DNA of 29,319 nt from positions 1 through 29,319 of the IMG/VR virus record IMGVR_UViG_3300037485_001205; one strand, 5' to 3'. This stretch comes from a virus. Positions 25,401 through 29,319 of the stretch are shown here, one piece after another (positions within the stretch are counted from its first letter, which is position 1; each line of letters begins with the position of its first letter). The notes under the pieces are model-generated. The model ran no database searches. It was not told where the DNA came from and worked only from the letters and a program-made list of their open reading frames with translations. Both the position numbers and the translations under genes were made by a program.

Positions 25401-25604
25401 ACCAGGATCACTATCATTATTAAAAAATCTTCTTGATGAAACTCTTGGTGTTCCCGGACGGGGAGTATATAAAGCAATCCAATCCTCTGGACTAACTTCG
25501 GCAGTTTCTGCCATAGAAGTTCCATATAATGTTATAAAATCGCTGTAAAAAGTTGGATTACAACAAACTGTAGTAGGATTACAACAACAAGCATTTTTAG
25601 GCAT
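19494..25604 (-). CDS. Giant cysteine-rich virion-like protein with RCC1-like repeats
   Basis: The product is 2036 aa, the largest in the window. It contains about 70 cysteines, many paired (ACCC and VCC at residues 6-15, NCCCGC near 70, ACC, GCCWC, LCC, and a C-terminal ACCPGE). It is rich in Tyr, Trp, Gly, Pro and Asn. Between residues about 1055 and 1470 there are RCC1-like blade motifs: KIAAGLKHFVALDDFGGVFA, NVAAGHYNTLLVTNENLLEIYG, CDYSMCVVGNNRVYVWGDA and DISAGYAHAIAIYSTGK, which suggests a beta-propeller. A seven-Gly run lies near residue 1180. There is no signal peptide or transmembrane segment. The size, composition, late promoter and isolation as a single cistron suggest a fiber, whisker or receptor-binding protein, but the role is unproven. 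Confidence 0.8.
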   Translation of the reverse strand: MPKNACCCNPTTVCCNPTFYSDFITLYGTSMAETAEVSPEDWIALYTPRPGTPRVSSRRFFNNDSDPGCNCCCGCPPEQANLNNNNDSSNNFKLVNIKNNTGFSLRNTLKNNFFGSKSNNAYQSGLSNKLASTDKTSSIEKTFTNQIPNQRSANGGVNPDAPPCGSDQGAWNSGNRDLSTDPHTYCARACCTGDFYESWMNDAEPIVFAYKYSGCYLTWHPREYSFDFDVYVNQCNGFLGYRRALDENGNQQGYETAQNSCQQWAFQKEYAGAAENNSMFQCYLGFYPTRQTNPIFPCACVPFPHIHGGVRDSVFNRVNVRLTENQIGYVSHMPAFSAPMLTSQEAGCCWCGSAAQSSQDYDAYSKARASCYRATYPYFDQKGKDIGIDPCGPGINCHFQPGQVDSSLARNPGYKKRCYEWGISPYLLRISQDDYKMAYSIWRHGRNSGYKHDFGPTYRGLGVQIDQARKDINVRFKKISGIKTSLKEQYIGFIQLEHHFECYAFQSLDGSKSVSLPPLQNHCRMQNIPFERGYAGRFVQSGSNKVLWTPWNYDSILWQVKRGIPRRVMYKGSGIPLFHFDLVSMETLSISNNIQGPGGLFDGVLFLEHYNRYFFGMRHFSSGKCTEPGEAPGPVEWNFNHLLNSYDYVNFWLQRMIENGITRIKDHAIDISSDVNKVIQTGIYQTNDQGQQEILIPDTIGLLTGGLSGYIDLINFFGVCAGTQNATTPKIIKNKLLNTEGLFGFTGPSGDKEQMRCFLPRKATLPLAAVLTGITGWGCTADSQPGNTYDYIECAPYTSDAISIPSILNVTDPDNTWSNLRPIRVTSGLGGTFVTDVSGKLLIFGGIPSGGDTVCADDGTFQYPSSITCTPFYLSILSILERDDDNPSGVRLRPQEQITDGTIIDLVMKGDDFASALLNFENGGLSFLCYSQEVGSINNSAFDNDEGVAADYYATNCNGANSKIFEPFGPQCVPNDPFYIVPGPQGTVNYGLRALAGESRHPDAYRIKSWGSNARLATFSLSQQDSAGGVLGGYDPAINPNNLRYPGTNTWFIWTKIAAGLKHFVALDDFGGVFASPLSDNTDHQCDKGFPITYEESAFYKYRGFGRSGSKITDNDDSGFFYFNHIPRPGYIKEEEWTKELYISLTSPNSVYNEYLRYLCACLYGTPAESCRNNSEGPGGGGGGGVGFVQGNRCLDKIITTGATCSEPDPAIYDITCNLLGTLIYNSDVPIGTIGDYQPRYTNVAAGHYNTLLVTNENLLEIYGRYYQIDDQGTPNGPLVTVDTGSGEETNVLQGITCFIPEALKALKGTWDVTYGCGFTCDGVTHSPILRAEYFPPGENSLITDIDSSCDYSMCVVGNNRVYVWGDASMVPGSYNPSTYVPGTVSSTEIRLSDFDISLIDIDKISAGVNAFYISYRIKIAGTDFTSSRVYSYTRYGKQDFGTSVPIDLQNKEIIDISAGYAHAIAIYSTGKEAKTWDYQSFAPGTEKYQYKNWSSIPQYFKRDAFFEAIPGSWDFSKWLYGDLCCGQIVENDHPVIQPDPCSALAYNIYTGNSAGALEFNIHLSYSGYPQYFWMRSDWRRLTKQAFDSSFKPQTPGTIGNDSIGEACDQVDGGMIVDNDGDNSASGLYGWCGQSTQSVWGEARPMGEQMLYNRQRPIQPPCERADPCTGEENTFTKGVLPSDARSISRAFDIGPTVSFKSTKDIFQMRIDRYGSANFTSDTAPCAKHVQTYNPYFRYSERHYYFGYDRELDTYDIYLNPDFLHVNTTNSLGLSGGPPGVTFIDANPGVGFGGGTGPNGGTQAGLCGYYSLFNYPMTGPNYPLEQYQNLPVNFPNDPEILENLQAAFCSILIPKNSCYSCGGNARNIADAIRYFGGYASFAWRSQCEGTGDNTGDNINTMWAPYYYIPYIKTYLPPEQLLKGTCSYIGLTMPPSTDPNFIKYSFIDVLGNSAYTETTEPWLHGTSQKWIPLCWESKNYIKNICGISSSSYGAICFVGSSEPTNGLNNELLYLCSGTGPNFYTSPVQCGLVACCPGE

Positions 25605-25621
25605 TAAAAGATCTCACAACC

Positions 25622-25629
25622 TATTTAGG
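25622..25629 (-). promoter_or_regulatory. T4-type late promoter box for the giant protein gene
   Basis: The minus strand reads CCTAAATA, 17 bp before the ATG at 25604. It lies immediately downstream of a terminator hairpin, which isolates it from upstream early transcription. The Shine-Dalgarno is weak (GTGAGAT). Confidence 0.6.
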
Positions 25630-25632
25630 TGC

Positions 25633-25668
25633 AAAAACACAAGACCCCCATTACTGGAGGTCTTGTGT
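25633..25668 (-). terminator. Intrinsic terminator after the helix-turn-helix gene
   Basis: A 10-bp perfect stem pairs ACACAAGACC (25637-25646) with GGTCTTGTGT (25659-25668), with further C-G pairs inside. On the minus strand it is followed by TTTTT. It lies between the early HTH gene and the late promoter of the giant gene and so separates the two expression classes. Confidence 0.85.
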
Positions 25669-25689
25669 CTAACAAAAATTTTACAAATT

Positions 25690-25926
25690 TTACCGACTGC
25701 GTGAGCGAACAACTCGGTAGTGTGCACGACCCTTAACGGTCTCACGAACTACAGTATACTTGAGGTCCATACGATCAAAAGCCTCACGAAGATTGCTCAT
25801 AGTTGCGCGCATATTTGCAACCTTAAAACGCTTACGGGCTTCACATGCATTCAGCGGAGTACCATTTCGCATATAATCAAACACTCTCTGAATCTTCGTC
25901 GGACGGTCAACAGTAGTAATATCCAT
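25690..25926 (-). CDS. Small helix-turn-helix protein (HTH_39-like)
   Basis: The product is 78 aa. The layout TKIQRVFDYMRNGTPLNACEARKRFKVANMRATMSNLREA matches small phage winged-helix proteins ('tq...vl.yL..g..lT..eA...fgi.rlaarI.dLr..G'). A basic wing and tail follow (RETVKGRAHYRVVRSRSR). It probably binds DNA and may regulate transcription or assist replication. Codons are G/C-ending as in gp32, suggesting high early expression. It has a strong promoter, a good Shine-Dalgarno (AAAGGAAA) and its own terminator, making it a single-gene early unit. Confidence 0.75.
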   Translation of the reverse strand: MDITTVDRPTKIQRVFDYMRNGTPLNACEARKRFKVANMRATMSNLREAFDRMDLKYTVVRETVKGRAHYRVVRSRSR

Positions 25927-25957
25927 AGAACTTTCCTTTCTTATAAGAAGTTACTAC

Positions 25958-25985
25958 ACTATACACTCTATATCTGACCTGTCAA
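25958..25985 (-). promoter_or_regulatory. sigma70-type early promoter for the helix-turn-helix gene
   Basis: On the minus strand the -35 is a perfect TTGACA (25985-25980) and the -10 is TATAGT (25963-25958), with a 16-bp spacer ending AGAGTG. It has the same spacing and a GTG before the -10, as in the gp32 and Sm-like promoters. Confidence 0.85.
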
Positions 25986-25993
25986 GTGATTAT

Positions 25994-26001
25994 TATAAAT
26001 A
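25994..26001 (+). promoter_or_regulatory. T4-type late promoter, perfect TATAAATA, before the metallopeptidase gene
   Basis: The plus strand reads TATAAATA, 21 bp before the ATG at 26023, with GAGGAGG as Shine-Dalgarno in between. It is back-to-back with the early promoter of the helix-turn-helix gene, so the same 100-bp intergenic region serves early leftward and late rightward transcription. Confidence 0.7.
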
Positions 26002-26022
26002 ATACTGACTGAGGAGGACTTT

Positions 26023-26622
26023 ATGGAACAGATGAGTCATCAGTTTATAAAATTTGTACGTAAGCATCTTGCCCAGTATGGCATGAAACTTATACTTGGG
26101 CGCGGTAAATGCGTCAACGTAGACGGTTTTCGCTGTTCTGGATGCTTTGACGAGTCTGGAAAGGCGATTCGGGTAGCTAGACACTGTAATCAATTTTTAC
26201 ATGTGCTAGTTCATGAATATTGTCATTTTTTACAATACATCAATAGTAGTAAAGTCTATGAAAAGTCATATAAAGCCTCAAATATTGTAGATGGATGGTT
26301 AAAAGGTAAAAATTATGCTGCCAAAGATGTAAAAAGAGCATTTTTTATCGTTCGATCCATGGAAAGAGACTGTGAAAAACGAGCCGTTCGATTAATTAAT
26401 GAATTTAAATTAAAAATTGATACCAAAATGTATTCAAAACGTGCTCACGTATACATCTATAGTCATTTCATGATGGAAAAATCACGAAAGTTCTATTCTT
26501 TTAAACAAGATCCATATTATAGCAAATGCGTTTTGCGCATCATGCCTTCTAATATGGCTGTTCTAAGCCACGTGTCTATTCCAACAAAGGTCTATTCTGT
26601 TTTAGAATCTTTGATGAAGTGA
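26023..26622 (+). CDS. Zinc metallopeptidase-like protein (HExxH)
   Basis: The product is 199 aa. The motif FLHVLVHEYCHFLQY holds H64-E65-x-x-H68, the zinc-binding active site of metallopeptidases. A conserved helix further on, RSMERDCEKRAVRLI (E114 or E118), could supply the third ligand. This resembles SprT-like or ImmA-like small phage metallopeptidases. The substrate is unknown; a role in cleaving a host or phage protein is possible. The first 55 codons are G/C-rich and the remainder A/T-rich, an internal composition change. The 3' end overlaps the convergent gene by 31 nt. Confidence 0.75.
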   Translation: MEQMSHQFIKFVRKHLAQYGMKLILGRGKCVNVDGFRCSGCFDESGKAIRVARHCNQFLHVLVHEYCHFLQYINSSKVYEKSYKASNIVDGWLKGKNYAAKDVKRAFFIVRSMERDCEKRAVRLINEFKLKIDTKMYSKRAHVYIYSHFMMEKSRKFYSFKQDPYYSKCVLRIMPSNMAVLSHVSIPTKVYSVLESLMK

Positions 26623-26957
26623 CTTTGAGCATATTTGGCAACAAACTTAGTAAATGGCTGTTCACCATAGGGCCAACGATCAATTGAATCCATAAACCCA
26701 TGTTGAATTAGATCATCAATATGTTCATCCATCATTGATAGAGTTACATCATCTACATTCCATTTGAGTTCACCATCATAATCGATTGATGGTTCTTCTG
26801 CTGCATTATGTTCTGCTACAGCAAGATCGGAGATCTTTGCAAGATTTCCAAGAATTTCTAATGATTTAGCACATTGATAAAAAAGATCCTTGTTGATAGG
26901 ATCTTCTTCTTTACGTGCTAGTTTTCGGACTTCGTACACTAGTTCTGAAATTTTCAT
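26592..26957 (-). CDS. Small acidic protein of unknown function
   Basis: The product is 121 aa. It is mostly helical, with an N-terminal KISELVYEVRKLARKEEDPINKDLFYQCAKSLEI and an acidic middle (NAAEEPSIDYDGELKWNVDD). I recognise no family. It has a strong Shine-Dalgarno (AGGAG) 5 bases before the ATG and follows the DUF5856-like gene after 8 bp, so it is the last gene of the leftward accessory operon from 28028. Confidence 0.6.
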   Translation of the reverse strand: MKISELVYEVRKLARKEEDPINKDLFYQCAKSLEILGNLAKISDLAVAEHNAAEEPSIDYDGELKWNVDDVTLSMMDEHIDDLIQHGFMDSIDRWPYGEQPFTKFVAKYAQSHFIKDSKTE

Positions 26958-26965
26958 ATTAACTC

Positions 26966-27328
26966 CTAGGACAAGGTTAGCAAGTACTTAGTTTGTTGTA
27001 CCAAACCAAGCATCTCATCCTTTATATTTAACAAGGCAGTTTGATCTCCACCAATTTCTTTTGGTAATTCTTTAGTTAAAAATTCTTCAAATGAACTTAA
27101 CACTTGCATAGCAGTTGTTTTATGTGGTCCATTTAAACTCAATTCATTAATTTCTCGTAATTCTTCTTTACCAAAGGTTCCCATATATGTTTCGGCAAAG
27201 GTATCAAGAAGAACATCTATTCCTGTGTAGGCAGTTCCTAGGGCTATATGTGCGGCATATGACTTAGTTCCCCAATGATGGAGACGTAATTCATTTTGAA
27301 AATTTAAGATTATTTTAATGCATGACAT
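26966..27328 (-). CDS. DUF5856-like phage protein (helical, ferritin-like type)
   Basis: The product is 120 aa. The N-terminus IILNFQNELRLHHWGTKSYAAHIALGTAYTGIDVLLDTFAETYMGTFG is the typical opening of the family ('...q.riyHwqT.syaeHkalg.lYe.l.dlid.f.E.yqG.y'). The conserved His/Glu residues on helices resemble Dps/ferritin-like four-helix bundles. The biochemical role is not established. A TATAAATA box lies 7 bp upstream, which may allow late expression, besides read-through from the deaminase-like gene. Confidence 0.65.
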   Translation of the reverse strand: MSCIKIILNFQNELRLHHWGTKSYAAHIALGTAYTGIDVLLDTFAETYMGTFGKEELREINELSLNGPHKTTAMQVLSSFEEFLTKELPKEIGGDQTALLNIKDEMLGLVQQTKYLLTLS

Positions 27329-27335
27329 GGTATAC

Positions 27336-27343
27336 TATTTATA
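27336..27343 (-). promoter_or_regulatory. Possible T4-type late promoter (TATAAATA) before the DUF5856-like gene
   Basis: The minus strand reads TATAAATA, 7 bp before the ATG at 27328, overlapping the stop codon of the deaminase-like gene (27339-27341). Because it overlaps coding sequence, chance occurrence is more likely than for the intergenic boxes. Confidence 0.5.
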
Positions 27344-27713
27344 GAATGTGTACACCTTCATCATTGGTGTAATATATTTTATGAAAAGCTTCGTTGCACC
27401 ACTTGGCACACACTGGACAGGGCTTAGAATTTCGATAGTGACCAAATCTATTAAAACGAAAATTAAGGAGAATTAATTTTTCTCCTCTTAACGCTTTTGG
27501 AATTTTTCTGTAGGCATCAAGTTCTGAGTGCATATCAGAACCACGATATCCCAAACGAAAAGTATCGGGGTGGGTCTTAAATACATTCTGACCCACCGCG
27601 ATAATTTTCCGCTTATAGATTACTAATGAGATGTGTTTCTTTTGTCTCTCCATTGCCATCGAGAGTGGCTTAGCAATAGGAACAAAATTTTCAATCACAT
27701 GATCTATATTCAT
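27339..27713 (-). CDS. Cytidine/deoxycytidylate deaminase-fold protein
   Basis: The product is 124 aa. It has the zinc-site signatures of the deaminase superfamily: H62-S-E64 (DMHSELDAY) and P-C99-P-V-C102 (KPCPVCAKW), with a preceding IIAVGQNVFKTHPD strand. The ending IYYTNDEG matches the family's 'i.yss...g'. It could deaminate a cytosine nucleotide (dCMP or CMP) for the phage nucleotide pool or act on a nucleic acid base; the substrate cannot be told. It sits with Sm-like and DUF5856-like genes in a small operon. It is short, with no allosteric extension as in T4 gene cd. Confidence 0.75.
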   Translation of the reverse strand: MNIDHVIENFVPIAKPLSMAMERQKKHISLVIYKRKIIAVGQNVFKTHPDTFRLGYRGSDMHSELDAYRKIPKALRGEKLILLNFRFNRFGHYRNSKPCPVCAKWCNEAFHKIYYTNDEGVHIL

Positions 27714-27716
27714 AAT

Positions 27717-28028
27717 TTACACAGACAACTTCAGATTAGAGAGTGGATCAACTCCCTTACCAGAAGTAATAATTCCCTTATTAAGACTACTATCATACTG
27801 AGTCTTGAGTTCATCAAGCGGCTCAACTGTAAAGGCAATAAAGGTATTAGGAATTGTTACACCCTTTGCAGCCTTACTGTACATCATCCAAGGCATAAGA
27901 CCAATTTGACCTTGCTGCATGGGTACAAGAATTGCAGGATCCTTTAAAGTCCATGATGTTTCATTTTCAGTAAATCGTGATAAAATTTCTTCGCCAGAAT
28001 TAAGTCTAAATATCTTTACATTACTCAT
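27717..28028 (-). CDS. Sm-like phage protein, paralog 2
   Basis: The product is 103 aa. Residues 1-30 (NVKIFRLNSGEEILSRFTENETSWTLKDPAILV), GQIGLMPWMMYSKAA and the strand FIAFTVEPLDELKTQYDSSL show the same layout as the 95-residue protein at 18568-18855. I recall similar 'MSNVKIFRLNSGEE' proteins being widespread in T4-like marine phages, with an Sm-like fold described for a member of putative cyanophage origin. A role in RNA binding or post-transcriptional regulation is possible but unproven. It is the first gene of the leftward operon and has a good Shine-Dalgarno (AAAGGA). Confidence 0.7.
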   Translation of the reverse strand: MSNVKIFRLNSGEEILSRFTENETSWTLKDPAILVPMQQGQIGLMPWMMYSKAAKGVTIPNTFIAFTVEPLDELKTQYDSSLNKGIITSGKGVDPLSNLKLSV

Positions 28029-28051
28029 AGTGGGTTCCTTTGTATAATTTA

Positions 28052-28079
28052 ATTATATCACTTTTAATAACAATAGCAA
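28052..28079 (-). promoter_or_regulatory. sigma70-type early promoter for the leftward accessory operon
   Basis: On the minus strand the -35 is TTGCTA (28079-28074), the spacer is 16 bp and the -10 is TATAAT (28057-28052), with GTGA just upstream of the -10. The spacing is the same as in the other three early promoters. Confidence 0.7.
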
Positions 28080-28090
28080 GCAACAATAAT

Positions 28091-28687
28091 ATGAAATCAT
28101 TTAAACAATATTTGGCTGAAGAGAATCAAACGGTTCAATGTGATATTAATGGCATATGCAAGGTTATTAAAGGATATGAATCTGCTGGAAATGAAGAGAA
28201 AATTTTAGGTGTATATAAAGATAGTAAAAAATTAGATACTATTGGTCACGGACATTTGGTAACACCACAATCAGAAGAAATTTTTAAAGAAGTGTTTCCA
28301 GAAGAACACAAAAAAGATCCAAATTTTGGATCTAATGTTTTGCGTAAAGGTGGAAGAATAACACCAGAACAGGCTGATGCGTTAATGTTAAGAGATGTAA
28401 CAAAACGGTTACCAACAGTTAAAAAACTTGTTCCAAAGTTTGAAACATATTCTCCAGAATTACAAGCACATCTTGCATCAGAAGATTTTAGAGGTATGTT
28501 ACGTAAATCACCAAAGGCAGTAAAATATTTAAATGCAGGTCAATATGCTGAAGCAGGTAAAGAATTTTTAGATGCAGATGATTATAGAAATTCTGTAAAA
28601 GAAAAAACTGGTATTGCTGCAAGAATGAAAGCCTTATCAGATGCTATGGTGTCTGAACCAACTCGTCAGAAGAAACCTGCGAAGTAA
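28091..28687 (+). CDS. T4-type lysozyme with N-terminal capsid-targeting-like peptide
   Basis: The product is 198 aa from the ATG at 28091. The N-terminal ten residues MKSFKQYLAE closely match the T4 internal-protein capsid-targeting peptide MKTYQEFIAE, which the prohead protease gp21 cleaves after (L/I)xE. The following domain contains KGYE (E30), GVYKD (D44) and DTIGHGHLVTP (T50). These correspond to the T4 lysozyme triad Glu11, Asp20 and Thr26: the Asp-Thr spacing (6) is the same and Glu-Asp is 14 instead of 9. It is therefore a muramidase-type enzyme, probably either head-packaged or a lysis endolysin. No holin or late promoter is seen beside it. The 3' end overlaps the convergent gene by 44 nt. 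Confidence 0.75.
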   Translation: MKSFKQYLAEENQTVQCDINGICKVIKGYESAGNEEKILGVYKDSKKLDTIGHGHLVTPQSEEIFKEVFPEEHKKDPNFGSNVLRKGGRITPEQADALMLRDVTKRLPTVKKLVPKFETYSPELQAHLASEDFRGMLRKSPKAVKYLNAGQYAEAGKEFLDADDYRNSVKEKTGIAARMKALSDAMVSEPTRQKKPAK

Positions 28688-29156
28688 ACCACTCTGGTGC
28701 ATTACCAAGTTTCCATTTAGCAAATCGGGCTTTCTCTCCAAGATAATATGCACGATATGCGGCTACTGCATCAACGTTCTTATATTGTTCTGGCATTGCC
28801 TGTGCAAAGTCAGTACAAATAGTATTTGAAAGATTGCTTGGTGAATTGTGTTTAAACCAATGTGCCATACTAGTAGCCTTATGAATCTTTGAATATCTAT
28901 TAGTATATTCTTCCGTTAATTCAAATGTGTGATTGGCTAACCAATAATAATTGGACTTAGATGCTCGTGCCCAAATTGTACATGGATGATTATGAAAACA
29001 TGGCTTGTATAATGTTGGTTTATTATCTTGCACAACATCTAAAGAATGAACCGTTGAAAGCATCTGACATCCTTCAAGAATCATTTTGACAACATGTTTA
29101 TCACACATCATCTGTGCGGCAACATACGGATCTTTATCTAAAACAAAAATGTTCAT
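28644..29156 (-). CDS. Conserved phage protein with CDKHVVKM motif, unknown function
   Basis: The product is 170 aa. The N-terminus MNIFVLDKDPYVAAQMMCDKHVVKMILEGCQML and the segments NHPCTIWARASKSNYYWLANH, AQAMPEQYKNVDAVAAYRAYYLGEKARFAKW form a pattern I recall in many T4-like cyanophage and pelagiphage proteins. No function is established, to my knowledge. Conserved Cys and His residues could form a metal site. The start overlaps the preceding GMP reductase-like stop (ATGA), so the two are co-expressed. Confidence 0.65.
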   Translation of the reverse strand: MNIFVLDKDPYVAAQMMCDKHVVKMILEGCQMLSTVHSLDVVQDNKPTLYKPCFHNHPCTIWARASKSNYYWLANHTFELTEEYTNRYSKIHKATSMAHWFKHNSPSNLSNTICTDFAQAMPEQYKNVDAVAAYRAYYLGEKARFAKWKLGNAPEWFTSQVSSDELVQTP

Positions 29157-29319
29157 ATTTCATTCTCTTCAAAAATGTTATTAATTGTGCGGTTTACTTT
29201 CACCAAGGTGCCATTGGTGTATAGAGAAGGCAAATCAAAAGCACCAACGTAAGAACAAGCCGAGCGCAAACCACCAAGAATTTCTTGTATCGTATTGTAT
29301 ACAGGTCCACGGTAAGGAA
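29153..29319 (-). CDS. guaC: GMP reductase / IMP dehydrogenase family enzyme, C-terminus only
   Basis: Only the last 54 codons are in the window. PYRGPVYNTIQEILGGLRSACSYVGA, followed by GTLVKVNRTINNIFEENEI, matches the C-terminus of bacterial GMP reductase ('VPYKG.V..TI.DILGGLRS.CTYVGA..LKEL..RTTFIRV....N.IF'). GuaC converts GMP to IMP with NADPH; IMP dehydrogenases share the fold. The RTTF element is replaced by GTLV, so GuaC versus GuaB cannot be settled without the catalytic Cys loop, which is outside the window. It ends with an ATGA overlap into the next gene. Confidence 0.75.
   Translation of the reverse strand, partial: PYRGPVYNTIQEILGGLRSACSYVGAFDLPSLYTNGTLVKVNRTINNIFEENEI

Noticed and set aside
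25720-25977. Plus-strand open frame opposite the helix-turn-helix gene
   Set aside because: It is antisense to a gene with good codon bias, a promoter and a terminator; it would read through that promoter.
28040-28090. Upstream TTG start for the lysozyme giving a hydrophobic leader (signal-peptide-like)
   Set aside because: The extension overlaps the divergent promoter at 28052-28079 and lacks a Shine-Dalgarno; the ATG at 28091 gives the exact MKSFKQYLAE targeting-like N-terminus.
1-29319. CRISPR arrays, tRNA genes, insertion sequences, integrase or attachment sites
   Set aside because: No spaced direct repeats, cloverleaf-like runs, transposase-like frames or integrase motifs were seen by eye; almost all bases are in recognised genes. 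A tRNA scan was not possible.

Overview
The window is part of the genome of a T4-like (contractile-tailed) bacteriophage. The minus strand from about 12.36 kb down to 1 carries the T4 morphogenesis genes in the T4 order 13-14-15-16-17-18 (neck proteins, sheath terminator, small and large terminase, tail sheath). A compact baseplate set precedes them (gp48-like, gp53-like, gp27-like hub, gp25, gp6, P2 gpI-like). Further T4 hallmarks are gp4 head-completion nuclease, gp26/gp51-like hub assembly proteins, the single-stranded DNA-binding protein gp32 and the late-transcription coactivator gp33. Base composition is AT-rich and late-gene codons are mostly A/T-ending. The host cannot be read from the sequence. 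Early promoters look like ordinary sigma70 promoters and several genes have Shine-Dalgarno sites, so a proteobacterial or cyanobacterial host is plausible and a Bacteroidota host less so. Several small proteins resemble those of marine T4-like phages.

Layout. (1) 1-12363, minus strand: tail sheath (cut by the window edge), terminase, neck and baseplate, tightly packed with 1-20 nt overlaps. (2) 12399-14665, plus strand: gp4, a tail-tube-fold protein, gp26-like, gp51-like and a small unknown protein, closed by a strong bidirectional hairpin terminator. (3) 14690-15851, minus strand: gp32 and gp33. (4) 15936-18252, plus strand: two virion-like proteins of unknown role. (5) 18249-25604, minus strand: a small fiber-type domain protein, a Sm-like protein, a Cys-motif protein and a giant 2036-residue cysteine-rich protein with RCC1-like repeats. 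(6) 25690-29319: an accessory/early region with a helix-turn-helix protein, zinc metallopeptidase, DUF5856-like protein, deaminase-fold protein, second Sm-like protein, a T4-type lysozyme carrying what looks like a capsid-targeting peptide, a conserved unknown protein and the C-terminus of a GMP reductase/IMP dehydrogenase family enzyme.

Regulation can be read directly. Eleven boxes match the T4 late promoter (TATAAATA or NNTAAATA), each in the correct orientation just upstream of a gene. At least four good sigma70-type promoters (TTGACT/TTGACA/TTGCTA, 16-bp spacer, TATAAT/TATAGT) precede gp32, both Sm-like genes and the helix-turn-helix gene. This fits a T4 programme in which host-like promoters drive early genes and a gp55/gp33/gp45-type system drives virion genes.

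The most interesting signals are four. First, a complete-looking -1 programmed frameshift signal joins the gp26-like and gp51-like frames. Second, late promoters sit only 5-7 bp from the start codon, predicting leaderless or nearly leaderless late mRNAs. Third, a lysozyme begins with a T4 internal-protein-like targeting peptide. Fourth, there is the giant Cys-rich virion-like protein.
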